Origin: Chitinophagaceae bacterium
Lineage (GTDB): Bacteria > Bacteroidota > Bacteroidia > Chitinophagales > Chitinophagaceae
Direction: 5' to 3'
NCBI GenBank assembly: GCA_003167015.1
Contig: PMUF01000248.1
Span: 1 to 18,266, forward strand
Length of the DNA: 18,266 nt
The position numbers and the translations under genes were made by a program. A model generated the notes under the pieces. It saw only the letters and a program-made list of their open reading frames with translations, was not told where the DNA came from and did no database searches. Of this stretch, positions 1 through 7,096 are shown one piece after another; position 1 is the first letter of the stretch; each line of letters starts with the position of its first letter.

Positions 1-183
1 GTCTCGCGTAAGTCGACGATTTACAGAACGCTGGGGGTGACGCCGGAGGAAGCGTTGAATGGGACTACTGTGCTCCATACCGTGGGGTTGTTGAATGGGG
101 CGAATATTCTGCGGGTGCATGATCCTAAGGAGGCCAGGGAGGCGATCAGGCTGCTGGAGGCTTATGAAAAAAGCGCCGACTAA
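1..183 (+). CDS. folP: Dihydropteroate synthase, C-terminal 60 residues (5'-truncated by window edge)
   Basis: The open frame starts at base 1 and ends at TAA 181-183. It encodes the last 60 residues of a protein with the typical DHPS tail: SRKS near the start (the conserved Ser-Arg-Lys that contacts pterin and phosphate in this family), then TPEEALNGTTVLHT, LLNGA and ILRVHDPKEA. DHPS condenses p-aminobenzoate with hydroxymethyl-dihydropterin diphosphate in cytoplasmic folate synthesis. Only the C-terminus is here, so the catalytic N-terminal part cannot be inspected. The stop codon lies inside a hairpin that probably ends transcription, and the next gene is convergent. The family call rests on the SRKS and VHD motifs recognised by eye. 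Confidence 0.9.
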   Translation, partial: VSRKSTIYRTLGVTPEEALNGTTVLHTVGLLNGANILRVHDPKEAREAIRLLEAYEKSAD

Positions 184-196
184 TGCCGGCGCTTTT
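169..196. terminator. Bidirectional hairpin terminator between folP and the FKBP lipoprotein gene
   Basis: A perfect 10-bp inverted repeat, AAAAGCGCCG (169-178) and CGGCGCTTTT (187-196), encloses an 8-nt loop that contains the folP stop codon. The A-run on one side and T-run on the other make it usable from both directions, matching the convergent genes folP (+) and the FKBP gene (-, stop at 219). Confidence 0.8.
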
Positions 197-218
197 GCGT
201 TATGATACCTGTAATCAA

Positions 219-1232
219 TTAATGCGAGGGCTGGGGTTGCTGAGGTTGGGGTTGACCACCGGGCCTCATCATCGGCTGTCCCGGCCGCAGGGGCATCTGT
301 CCGGGGCGCATCGGCATCCGCTGCATGGGATTACCACCCATGCCCATGGGAGACTGTGCCGGTGTCGGCGGAGCATCCCTTACGGTGTCGACCACGATAT
401 CGAAGATCAGGTCTTCAAATTGTTTGCCACCGGGCCCTTTCTGGTCATTATAGGCCAGGAATGCCGGGATATACAGCGTACCCTTGCCACCTTGTCTGAA
501 ATTGCGCAGTGCGTCATCCCATCCGGGGATGATCTGGTGTGCCCCTACGACGAATTTGAAGGGTGCATTGCCGGGTCCCGTCATGTTGGACTGGAAGACC
601 TTTCCACTGGGAAATAATTTACCGGTATACCGGACGGATACCTGTTTGCCGGAGTCTACCTTGGGACCATCTCCCGGGGTTTCCACTACATAATAAGCGC
701 CCAGCGTGCTCTTCTGCGCCTGGATGTTATTCTTGGCCAGGTAACTTTCGACATCCTTGACCTCTCTTTCCTTTTCTTTCTGTAACTCCTGTGCTCTGTC
801 AGCCATCAGCAGGTCCTGGGAGGCAAAAATGTCCGTTATCTTGAAGGTCAGGATGATCTTGTCCTTCTTCTTCATAAAAGGAGGCAACTGACCACCCGAC
901 TTGCGTTGTATCGTATCGGCCAGCAATACGACGACTGCGCTGTCACCCTTACGGAGCAAAGTAAAGATCTCCGAGGGACTGTATGTTGGTCCGGTACTGT
1001 CTACCCGGGCATAGAAAGGCAACGAGCCGTAGGTGGCAAAAAGGACGGAGTCCCGTATTTTCTCGCTGATATTCGCCCGCAGAAACTCGCCTTTTTTGGC
1101 CATCGGACCGTTGCCCTCGGAATAAATTTTATACAGCAGGCCGCTTTTCGTTTTTTTGAAATCCGAGTTAGTGCAGGAAATGGCTCCCAGCAGGACCAGG
1201 CTAACCCATACATACGACGAGATGGTTTTCAT
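219..1232 (-). CDS. FKBP-type peptidyl-prolyl cis-trans isomerase, predicted lipoprotein with Met/Pro-rich tail
   Basis: The protein has 337 residues from ATG at 1232. The open frame extends upstream to 1412, but that part overlaps nrnA and has no signal peptide, so the start before MKTISSYVW is chosen. Residues 1-19 form a lipoprotein signal with Cys20 as the predicted lipidated residue (AISC). Residues 30-137 look like a degenerate FKBP fold, 140-172 is a charged helix, and 177-284 is a clear FKBP_C domain (VRYTGKL, PFKFVVG, IIPGWDDAL, AYND). By alignment from memory with FKBP12, the active-site aspartate of the FDSS motif is Gln214 here, while Tyr202, Trp238 and Tyr261 are kept. Residues 287-337 are a Met/Pro/Gly/Gln-rich tail. 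It lies 11 bp after nrnA and is probably cotranscribed. The known relative with similar placement and lipidation is GldI of gliding flavobacteria. Orthology is not shown. Confidence 0.88.
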   Translation of the reverse strand: MKTISSYVWVSLVLLGAISCTNSDFKKTKSGLLYKIYSEGNGPMAKKGEFLRANISEKIRDSVLFATYGSLPFYARVDSTGPTYSPSEIFTLLRKGDSAVVVLLADTIQRKSGGQLPPFMKKKDKIILTFKITDIFASQDLLMADRAQELQKEKEREVKDVESYLAKNNIQAQKSTLGAYYVVETPGDGPKVDSGKQVSVRYTGKLFPSGKVFQSNMTGPGNAPFKFVVGAHQIIPGWDDALRNFRQGGKGTLYIPAFLAYNDQKGPGGKQFEDLIFDIVVDTVRDAPPTPAQSPMGMGGNPMQRMPMRPGQMPLRPGQPMMRPGGQPQPQQPQPSH

Positions 1233-1243
1233 TCTTATTATAA

Positions 1244-2251
1244 TTATTGTAATTGTGAAGAATTCTCTTTTAATGCGTGTACAAATCTTTGGACGGTCAA
1301 TTCCAGGGTTTCGCTGCTCCTGCCTCCGGCAGCATTGACGTGGCCGCCCCCCTCGAAATACTTGCGGGCGAAGACATTGACATCGAAATCGCCTTTGCTC
1401 CGGAAAGAGCATTTTACTTCCTCATCCCGGTCGATGATCAGGGCCGCCATCCTGATCCCCTGTATGGACAAAGGATAGTTGACCAGTCCTTCCGTATCGC
1501 CCGTCTTGATCTCATACCGTACCAGGTCTTTCCAGGGGATAGCGATCAGCGCCGCATTGTGCTCGTAAAAGACCTCCATCCGGTTCTGCAGCACAAAGCC
1601 GGTAAAGCGCAGGCGGTTCTCCAGGAAATTGTCGAACAGGTTCTCATGGATCTGCGTATGATTCAGGCCTGTATCCTTCAGCGCCGCTACCATCCGATGT
1701 ACGGCAGCCGACGCGCCCGGAAAGCGGAATGACCCGGTATCACTCATCACCCCGGCGTATAAACAGGCGGCGATATCGATATCGATCAGGCGGCCATGTC
1801 CCGAGCCGACAATGAGGTCATACACCATTTCACAGGTAGAGCTCTTATCGGTATCACTTATGCCATATTCAAAATATTCGGCTTCCGGCTGTTGATGATG
1901 ATCGATCAGGATCTTCGTCACGGGAAGCTTTCGCAGCCTGGCAGCCATATGCCGGGTGCGGGCCAACGTATTGAAATCAAGACAGAATACCCACTGCGCC
2001 TGGTCCAGCACGGCTATAGCCTTGTCCGTGCTGTATTCATAGTCGATCACCCCGCCGCAGCCGGGCATCCACTTCAGCCACTCCGCCCAATTGGTCGGAG
2101 AAATGACGACTGGCTCATGCCCCAGCCGTTTGAGAAAATGAAACAGGCCCAGCGACGAGCCCATCGCATCGGCGTCAGGCTTCTGGTGCATGATAATGAC
2201 CACTTTCCGGGGCTGATCTAATAAGGGGTATATGGCTTCTATGGGCTTCAT
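1244..2251 (-). CDS. nrnA: DHH/DHHA1 phosphoesterase, bifunctional oligoribonuclease/pAp phosphatase type (NrnA-like)
   Basis: A 335-residue cytoplasmic protein of usual family length. The metal-binding motifs of the DHH domain are all visible: HQKPDADAMGS (His22, Asp26, Asp28), LDFN (Asp92), IDHH (117-119) and MSDTGSF (Asp171). The DHHA1 domain carries GGGHVNAAGG (301-310), which binds substrate in this family. NrnA enzymes degrade 2-5 nt RNA fragments and dephosphorylate 3'-phosphoadenosine 5'-phosphate from sulfate assimilation. Start is ATG at 2251. It is divergent from ndk with 100 bp between them, and its stop is 11 bp before the FKBP gene, so the two probably form an operon. Substrate preference (nanoRNA, pAp or cyclic dinucleotide-derived) cannot be decided from the sequence. 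Confidence 0.92.
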   Translation of the reverse strand: MKPIEAIYPLLDQPRKVVIIMHQKPDADAMGSSLGLFHFLKRLGHEPVVISPTNWAEWLKWMPGCGGVIDYEYSTDKAIAVLDQAQWVFCLDFNTLARTRHMAARLRKLPVTKILIDHHQQPEAEYFEYGISDTDKSSTCEMVYDLIVGSGHGRLIDIDIAACLYAGVMSDTGSFRFPGASAAVHRMVAALKDTGLNHTQIHENLFDNFLENRLRFTGFVLQNRMEVFYEHNAALIAIPWKDLVRYEIKTGDTEGLVNYPLSIQGIRMAALIIDRDEEVKCSFRSKGDFDVNVFARKYFEGGGHVNAAGGRSSETLELTVQRFVHALKENSSQLQ

Positions 2252-2263
2252 TCAAAATGTTTG

Positions 2264-2294
2264 CAAAGTTGCAGAATTAAATGCCAAATGCCAA
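2264..2294 (-). promoter_or_regulatory. Possible nrnA promoter (Bacteroidota type)
   Basis: On the minus strand CAACTTTG (2271-2264) matches the -7 consensus TAnnTTTG at seven of eight positions, and TTG (2294-2292) lies 20 bp upstream as a -33 element. The implied transcription start would leave only a few bases before ATG 2251, so this is tentative. Confidence 0.3.
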
Positions 2295-2297
2295 CTT

Positions 2298-2328
2298 TTA
2301 GTTATTCCGTAACAATGTGCTACATTTG
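2298..2328 (+). promoter_or_regulatory. ndk promoter (Bacteroidota -33/-7 type)
   Basis: TACATTTG at 2321-2328 is a full match to TAnnTTTG. TTAG at 2298-2301 sits 19 bp upstream as a weak -33 element. The predicted leader is about 18 nt (A-rich, no strong Shine-Dalgarno), a normal arrangement for a Bacteroidota housekeeping gene. Confidence 0.6.
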
Positions 2329-2351
2329 CCACCCAAAAAAGACAAGGAAAT

Positions 2352-2768
2352 ATGAGCAATCGAACCTTTACCATGATCAAACCGGATGCCTTTTCCAAGG
2401 GCCATTCCGGCGCCATCATCGACAAGATCCTGAAAAGCGGCTTTCAGCTAGTGGCCTTGAAACTCACCCGGTTATCGAAGGAGAAAGCCGGCGAATTTTA
2501 CGCCGTTCACAAGGCAAGGCCCTTTTACGGCGAACTGGTCGATTTCATGAGCAGCGGCCCCATTATCGCGGCTATCCTGGAAAAAGACAATGCCGTAGCT
2601 GATTTCCGCAAACTGATCGGGGCTACCGATCCTGCGAAGGCCGATGAAGGGACGATCCGCAAGCTGTATGCGGCTTCTGTAGGGGAAAATGCCGTTCATG
2701 GCAGCGACAGCGACGAAAATGCGGCTATCGAAGGAAGTTTCTTCTTCAGCGGATTGGAAAGAATTTAG
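2352..2768 (+). CDS. ndk: Nucleoside diphosphate kinase
   Basis: A 138-residue protein of normal family length, starting at ATG 2352. NDPK transfers the gamma phosphate of ATP to nucleoside diphosphates through a phosphohistidine and keeps NTP and dNTP pools balanced in the cytoplasm. The N-terminal TMIKPDAF motif, RPFYGELVDFMSSGP (residues 56-70) and the active-site signature NAVHGSDS (113-120, nucleophile His116) are intact. Lys10 of the IKPD motif is also present. It is divergently transcribed from nrnA. Its stop codon overlaps the TAA of the convergent TraB/GumN gene by 4 bp, so the two transcripts must run into each other. Confidence 0.98.
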   Translation: MSNRTFTMIKPDAFSKGHSGAIIDKILKSGFQLVALKLTRLSKEKAGEFYAVHKARPFYGELVDFMSSGPIIAAILEKDNAVADFRKLIGATDPAKADEGTIRKLYAASVGENAVHGSDSDENAAIEGSFFFSGLERI

Positions 2769-3634
2769 GGATTTTTTATCGGGTCGACGGTATATCCCTC
2801 TCTTCTCAACAGCTCGATCACCCCATCCTTTCCCGGCAGGTGTGCTGCTCCCACCGCTATCAGCAGAGATTTACCGGGTAATAATGTGTCGAGTTCCCTG
2901 GCCCATTTCCGGTTGCGGTCATACAACAACAGGTCCATATACCCGCTCATGCCCGGATCATCCTTATCGCTTAACTGGCCGATGCTGTCCAGGTCCTGGT
3001 GGATGTACAATTCCGCCAGCTGCCGGGTCGCCTTTTTGTTCTCCTCTGCGCTGTCGATATAGTTGACCAGCTCTTTCGCCTGTTGTTCATAGGGGATGCT
3101 ATCGAACAGCCCCGCCTGGAATTCTGCGGTCTCCAGTCCGTTGACCGGTTTCTTTTCAGTGCGCAGCTCCTGCATGATCATCAGCTCCATGCCGTCCGTC
3201 GTCTGGCAGTCCAGGCCCTGCTCCTCAATCAGCCCGCTGATCAGCATGGGTTTGAATCGTTCCAGCATACTGAAAGGCAACAGGGACGAGTGCCTGGTGA
3301 AATAGTCCTTTACCCTGGCATATTCGTCCGGCTTCAGCAGGTCGGACAACTTTTTACTGTCGTTCATCCGCATATACTTTATGGAATTCAGCATATCGGA
3401 CATATCGCTGAGATTGATCTCGAAGTAGACCTCGTCACAGGCGGCGATCGCGGCCTTCACGCTGTCCGTCAGCCTGGCATCGCTGGCGCACAGGATGTGC
3501 ATGGTGCCAAAAAGATAGGAAGGGCGCGTGGTCCCCTTTCCGGAGATCCGCCACAGCAGGGTATGTGGCGTCTGGGAAAAGGTAAGGGCGGCTGTCAGCA
3601 GACCTGCCGCGAGTAAAAAGGAATGTTTTCTCAT
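2765..3634 (-). CDS. TraB/GumN family protein (Tiki-like putative metalloprotease), secreted
   Basis: A 289-residue protein with an N-terminal signal peptide (about residues 1-20, cleavage near FSQ-T). The TraB/GumN hallmarks are present: LLWRISG, SYLFGTMH (39-46, with GTMH at 43-46), GLET (166-169), NRKWA (241-245) and VGAAHLPG (261-268, His265). The two GxxH-type motifs and the Glu of GLET are the predicted metal site by analogy with Tiki proteases; activity is untested for most bacterial members. The start ATG (3634-3632) overlaps the TGA of the upstream ubiD-family gene as ATGA, implying translational coupling. Why a periplasmic TraB protein would be coupled to a cytoplasmic decarboxylase is not clear from the sequence. 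Confidence 0.87.
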   Translation of the reverse strand: MRKHSFLLAAGLLTAALTFSQTPHTLLWRISGKGTTRPSYLFGTMHILCASDARLTDSVKAAIAACDEVYFEINLSDMSDMLNSIKYMRMNDSKKLSDLLKPDEYARVKDYFTRHSSLLPFSMLERFKPMLISGLIEEQGLDCQTTDGMELMIMQELRTEKKPVNGLETAEFQAGLFDSIPYEQQAKELVNYIDSAEENKKATRQLAELYIHQDLDSIGQLSDKDDPGMSGYMDLLLYDRNRKWARELDTLLPGKSLLIAVGAAHLPGKDGVIELLRREGYTVDPIKNP

Positions 3635-5592
3635 GATATAACGGCCTCCGCGCCGGATGATTGGTCATTGACGACTGCCTCTTCTCCATACACCTGGTGC
3701 TTGAATTTCAGCGAAGGAGAAGGCAGGAATTCTCCGATGCCGAGATGTGTCCATTTTTCATCGACGGCGCGGATCGTGGCATCATCGGCAATAATGATAT
3801 TGGGCCAGTCGCGTTGAAAATTATCCAGCTCTTTCGTCTTCCGGGTGCCATCCAGCCCCAGACAAGCCGACTGTTTTGTCGGATCGATCCGGGATGGACG
3901 CACGGTCAGTAAATGGTCGCGCCGGGGATCGAGGTTATTGCAGAACCGCCAGAGCGCAACCGGCAGATCGACCGGATCGACCGTATGTTCGACGTACAGG
4001 ACCATCTTTATCCCTTCCATCTCTTCCAGCCCGCAGATAGCCTCGTGTAATGCCCGGATATGACCGGGACGATCTTTCTTCACGGCCAGAACCAGGCAGG
4101 GGATCTGCTCTGCCAGCAGGGAAAGGTTAACGGCGGCGATTTCCGGCCAACGCGCTTGCAGCATGGCCGCGGACAACCGGTCATAGGCCACGGTCTTCAG
4201 CTGCCAGGTCTCCGTATCGGTCTCCTCTTCCATCTTGTCCGTCCCGTCGATGCACATCTTACCGCCAAATCCCAGTTTGCTGCAGCTGTGGTCCAGCACA
4301 TCCATCGGGCCCTGGGAAAAAGACACATCGGTCGCGGGGTTCAGGTGACGGAAGACATACCGGGCCAGCAGCCGGTAATCCCGGATCGACGCCGGCTCAT
4401 CGGTGATGACGAGTATTTTGTTGAACATCATCTGCCCTGCCCCCCACATGGCGTTCATCACCTTCTGCCCCTGTCCTGCATATTCCTTGCGGATCTGCGC
4501 GATCACCAGATTGTGAAAGACCCCTTCTACCGGCATATCCATGTCGACGATTTCAGGGACCAGCGTCATTTTGATGGGCGCCAGGAAGATCCTTTCCGTA
4601 GCCTTTCCCAGCCATGCGTCTTCCTGCGGCGGAATGCCTACGATCGTGGCAGGATAAACGGCATTTTTACGATGGGTGATGGCAGTGATATGAAAGCGGG
4701 GATACCAGTCGGGTAAGGAATAGTAACCGGTATGATCACCGAAGGGACCTTCCCAGATCAGATCATCGGCGGGATCGACATATCCTTCGATCACGAAGTC
4801 TGCGTCGGCGGGCACTTCGATCTCCGGCTGCGTAATACATTTCACGAGTTCAACCTTCTTCTTACGGAGGAAGCCCGCCAGCATATATTCATCTACATTC
4901 TCCGGTAATGGAGCAGTAGCGCTGTAGGCATAGACGGGGTCGCCGCCGAGGGCGACCGCTATCGGCATCCTTTGTCCGGCCTTTTTGTATTCGGCAAAAT
5001 GACGGGCGCTGACCTTGTGTTTATGCCAGTGCATTCCCGTCAGGGTCGGTGCGAAGACCTGCATGCGGTACATGCCTACATTACGGGTACCGGTGTACAG
5101 ATCTTTGGTATGAATGATGGGTAAGGTAACGAAGGGGCCGCCATCCTTGGGCCAGCAGGTAATGACCGGCAGCCGGCCGATATCCGGATCTTTCATGATG
5201 ACCTCCTGGCATTCGCCCCTGCCGCTGCGGACGGCGGGCATCCAGCCGGCAAACTGTCCTAATTTGGGAAGAAGCTTCAATTTGTCCAGCAATCCTTCGC
5301 GCGGGGCGGACAGCAGCTTGAACAAGCCTTCGATCTCCCGGGTCGTATCGTCCAGTTGCCCGACGCCCAGGGCCATGCACATTCTTTTTTCGCTGCCGTA
5401 GGCATTCATCAGAACGGGAAACTCAGTACCGGTATTTTCGAACAGCAATGCCTTCCCCCCCTCCCCGCTCTTGCTGATGCGGTCGGTGATTTCGGCTATC
5501 TCCAATTTCGGATCGACGAATGCCCTGATCCGCAGCAGTTCGCCTGCAGCTTCGAGGGCATGGATGAACTCCTGCTGGTTCTTATAGGCCAT
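3631..5592 (-). CDS. ubiD: UbiD family prenylated-FMN-dependent decarboxylase
   Basis: A 653-residue protein starting at ATG 5592. UbiD enzymes remove an aromatic or alpha,beta-unsaturated carboxylate using prenylated FMN made by UbiX. Visible family motifs are DIGRLPVITCWPKDGG (137-152), NVGMYRMQV (171-179, with the Asn and Arg of the cofactor site), MHWHKH (187-192), VIEGYVDP (267-274) and WEGPFGDHTGYY (280-291). At 653 aa it is longer than E. coli UbiD (about 500 aa) and closer to the long UbiD subgroup often annotated as menaquinone-biosynthesis decarboxylase. That function is plausible here, but no other quinone gene or ubiX is in the window. The TGA overlaps the start of the TraB/GumN gene. 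The symbol denotes the family only. Confidence 0.92.
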   Translation of the reverse strand: MAYKNQQEFIHALEAAGELLRIRAFVDPKLEIAEITDRISKSGEGGKALLFENTGTEFPVLMNAYGSEKRMCMALGVGQLDDTTREIEGLFKLLSAPREGLLDKLKLLPKLGQFAGWMPAVRSGRGECQEVIMKDPDIGRLPVITCWPKDGGPFVTLPIIHTKDLYTGTRNVGMYRMQVFAPTLTGMHWHKHKVSARHFAEYKKAGQRMPIAVALGGDPVYAYSATAPLPENVDEYMLAGFLRKKKVELVKCITQPEIEVPADADFVIEGYVDPADDLIWEGPFGDHTGYYSLPDWYPRFHITAITHRKNAVYPATIVGIPPQEDAWLGKATERIFLAPIKMTLVPEIVDMDMPVEGVFHNLVIAQIRKEYAGQGQKVMNAMWGAGQMMFNKILVITDEPASIRDYRLLARYVFRHLNPATDVSFSQGPMDVLDHSCSKLGFGGKMCIDGTDKMEEETDTETWQLKTVAYDRLSAAMLQARWPEIAAVNLSLLAEQIPCLVLAVKKDRPGHIRALHEAICGLEEMEGIKMVLYVEHTVDPVDLPVALWRFCNNLDPRRDHLLTVRPSRIDPTKQSACLGLDGTRKTKELDNFQRDWPNIIIADDATIRAVDEKWTHLGIGEFLPSPSLKFKHQVYGEEAVVNDQSSGAEAVIS

Positions 5593-5642
5593 GAGGGGAA
5601 AGTTTCACTTTTACGGTCTCCGGCACACGGCCGGTTTATGAG

Positions 5643-5650
5643 CAAAAGTA
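5643..5650 (-). promoter_or_regulatory. Possible ubiD -7 promoter element
   Basis: On the minus strand TACTTTTG (5650-5643) is a full TAnnTTTG match about 50 bp upstream of the start codon, giving a leader of roughly 45 nt. No convincing -33 element is seen. A 6-bp-arm inverted repeat (5671-5687) lies near -42. Confidence 0.42.
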
Positions 5651-5670
5651 AAACAAGAAACGACCCGATA

Positions 5671-5687
5671 AGTTGAGGGGATCAACT
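5671..5687. repeat. Inverted repeat AGTTGA-N5-TCAACT upstream of ubiD
   Basis: Perfect 6-bp arms with a 5-nt GGGGA spacer, 9 bp beyond the DUF6089 stop codon and centred about 42 bp before the predicted ubiD transcription start. It lacks a T-run, so it is a weak terminator candidate. It could be an operator. Too short to be sure it is not chance. Confidence 0.25.
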
Positions 5688-5695
5688 ATTATTAC

Positions 5696-6544
5696 TTAAT
5701 ACACTTTTTTCGGGCAATCGAGAATGCCGTTGTGTCGCCTATACTTTTCCGCGCCCGTCGCGTTCAGCGCAATCGTCACCCGCAGTCCCGACATGTAATA
5801 CCAGTCATCGTGTTTGGAACCACCCCGGGGACTACCGGCAGCAGGATAAGCGGGGCCGTCTTTGAGCTCGTTGCCGCGGTAGGCCATTTCCACTGCTTCT
5901 GGTCCTTTGGCAGCCAGGAGGACGGATTCGCTGACATACGTCGTGCTGACATCATCGAGATAATCCGTGAACAATTTCCGCAGCCCGATTTCGTAGGCAA
6001 GTGTCACCCTGTCGGTTATGCGGAATTTGATGCCGCCGCCGAAGGGGATCGCCATCTGGGTAAGCGCATATTCCTTCCTGTCGGGATATTGCGGCAGGCC
6101 CTCGCCCTCCGTGCTCAATGGCCGGAGATACACCTTTTTGCCTGTTGTATCATAAGCATAAGGATTGAAGTGGTAGACCGCCGCACCGACAAAGACATAA
6201 GGGGTGACCCGATGGTCGCGCAGGTCCAGCAGGTTGTATTCGACCAGCACATTCCATTCCCCGATATTGGTTTCAAAGCTCAGGTTGCGGGCCCTCAGGT
6301 CCGCGAAAGGAGAATAGCTGTCCGAGGCCCCCACCTTACCGTAGGTCAGATTGGACAGCAGGGAAAAATGCATGTTAAGATCGTACTGAATACCTGCCCC
6401 GAAGGACAGATGCGACTGCTGGGTGGTATAGTCCTGTGACTGCAGATCGCCATTGTAATTGGAAAAACCACCGAATAAATTGACGTTCCACTGGGCTTGG
6501 GTAAGTAGCGGTGATAGCAGCGCCGCTAACAAGATTTTTTTCAT
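5696..6544 (-). CDS. DUF6089 family outer-membrane beta-barrel protein
   Basis: A 282-residue protein with a signal peptide (about 1-18, ending TQAQ), followed by alternating short amphipathic strands rich in Tyr, Phe and Gly, as in 8-10-stranded outer-membrane barrels: NVNLFGGFSNYNGDLQ near the mature N-terminus, then HLSFGAGIQYDLN, VLVEYNLLDL, VTPYVFVGAAVYHFNPYA, PFGGGIKFRITDRVTLAYEIG. The YHFNPYAYD segment and the phrase around LRPLSTEGEGLPQYPDRKEY are what I associate with DUF6089, a Bacteroidota family without known function. It is single-copy here, on the same strand as ubiD but separated by 103 bp. Whether it is a pore, a structural protein or part of a larger complex cannot be told. 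Confidence 0.82.
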   Translation of the reverse strand: MKKILLAALLSPLLTQAQWNVNLFGGFSNYNGDLQSQDYTTQQSHLSFGAGIQYDLNMHFSLLSNLTYGKVGASDSYSPFADLRARNLSFETNIGEWNVLVEYNLLDLRDHRVTPYVFVGAAVYHFNPYAYDTTGKKVYLRPLSTEGEGLPQYPDRKEYALTQMAIPFGGGIKFRITDRVTLAYEIGLRKLFTDYLDDVSTTYVSESVLLAAKGPEAVEMAYRGNELKDGPAYPAAGSPRGGSKHDDWYYMSGLRVTIALNATGAEKYRRHNGILDCPKKVY

Positions 6545-6734
6545 TTTCCTGTTTAGAATTAATTGGTAATAGCGTTTTACGTGGTTTAACGAAGGGTGAT
6601 GGATTGTTTAAAGGGATCGACGACGCAGACAACAAAGTAGATTTTACGCTATATAAAGAGATTTGAAGTTGAGAGTCTAACGCAAGTATTGCGCCAAATA
6701 TTCAAAAAGGGACTGTCAAAAAAAAGTTAAAGGG

Positions 6735-6770
6735 TTTGAAAAGAAATAATCGATCTTTTTCCTACCTTTG
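6735..6770 (+). promoter_or_regulatory. Promoter of tRNA-Pro
   Basis: TACCTTTG at 6763-6770 is a full -7 match preceded by a T-run. TTTG at 6735-6738 is a possible -33 element, although the 24-bp spacing is long. The start would fall about 14 nt before the mature tRNA 5' end. Confidence 0.6.
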
Positions 6771-6789
6771 CACCCCGCCGAATCCTTTT

Positions 6790-6863
6790 CGGGACGTAGC
6801 GCAGCCCGGTAGCGCACTTGCATGGGGTGCAAGGGGTCGCAAGTTCGAATCTTGTCGTCCCGA
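6790..6863 (+). tRNA. tRNA-Pro (anticodon GGG)
   Basis: A full cloverleaf folds by hand. The acceptor stem is CGGGACG (6790-6796) with CGTCCCG (6856-6862) and discriminator A6863. The D arm is GCGC/GCGC, the anticodon stem is CTTGC/GCAAG with loop ATGGGGT (anticodon 6824-6826 = GGG), and the T arm is GCAAG-TTCGAAT-CTTGT. It is 74 nt without CCA, and CCA is not encoded. It reads proline codons CCC and CCU. It has its own promoter and a strong terminator, so it is a single-tRNA transcription unit. Its 3' end is a typical integration target, and the DNA downstream looks different in composition. Confidence 0.97.
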
Positions 6864-6871
6864 CGAACAAG

Positions 6872-6905
6872 AAGCCCGCAGCGATAGCTGCGGGTTTTGT
6901 TTTTT
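6872..6905 (+). terminator. Rho-independent terminator of tRNA-Pro
   Basis: CCCGCAGC (6875-6882), tetraloop GATA, GCTGCGGG (6887-6894), then TTTTGTTTTTT. The 8-bp GC-rich stem and T-run begin 9 nt after the tRNA. Confidence 0.9.
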
Positions 6906-6914
6906 CGGTAGCCG

Positions 6915-6930
6915 GGAAAGCATGCTTTCC
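6915..6930. repeat. 16-bp perfect palindrome downstream of tRNA-Pro
   Basis: GGAAAGCATGCTTTCC is self-complementary over all 16 bases and has no loop. It lies 10 bp after the tRNA terminator in a GC-rich stretch (to about 6980) that also contains the small hairpin CCGAC-GGA-GTCGG (6958-6970). Role unknown; it may be a protein-binding site or part of a dispersed element. Confidence 0.4.
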
Positions 6931-6979
6931 AAAGGCGGACGGGAAAACAAAACGGTTCCGACGGAGTCGGGACGGGGCA

Positions 6980-7096
6980 TTCATTTATAGCAATAATCGC
7001 CTGTTCATAGCTGAACTTATATTTTCGGGTGACGATATTGCAAAGCTCCTGCAGGACTTGTGTACTAATATAGGAATTGCTTTCCGAATTGATCGG
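6980..7096 (-). pseudogene. Relic of a PIN-domain (VapC-like) gene
   Basis: In one minus-strand frame, the 34-residue stretch from about 7081 down to 6980 reads SNSYISTQVLQELCN, then IVTRKYKFSYEQAI and IAINE. This matches the middle of PIN-domain RNase toxins, where a strand and helix of the form ISTQVLQEF.NV..RK is common. The first-strand acidic motif and the C-terminal catalytic acids are missing, and the frame runs on into unrelated sequence and the antisense of the tRNA, so no functional gene is possible. No antitoxin is visible next to it. The call is by pattern memory only. Confidence 0.5.

Noticed and set aside
1233..1412. 60-residue N-terminal extension of the FKBP protein
   Set aside because: It overlaps the nrnA coding frame, is Arg/Gln/Cys-rich like a shadow translation, and would bury the lipoprotein signal.
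4060..4716. 218-aa plus-strand ORF inside the UbiD-family gene
   Set aside because: It is antisense to a gene with intact family motifs and is rich in His, Arg, Gln and Gly as expected of a shadow frame in GC-rich DNA. The same holds for the long antisense ORFs at 1277-1732, 2999-3616, 5732-6439, 11351-12412 and 13492-14139.
6681..6693. Small hairpin CGCAA-GTA-TTGCG upstream of tRNA-Pro
   Set aside because: Arms of 5 bp in a 245-bp non-coding stretch are expected by chance, and there is no T-run or promoter relation.
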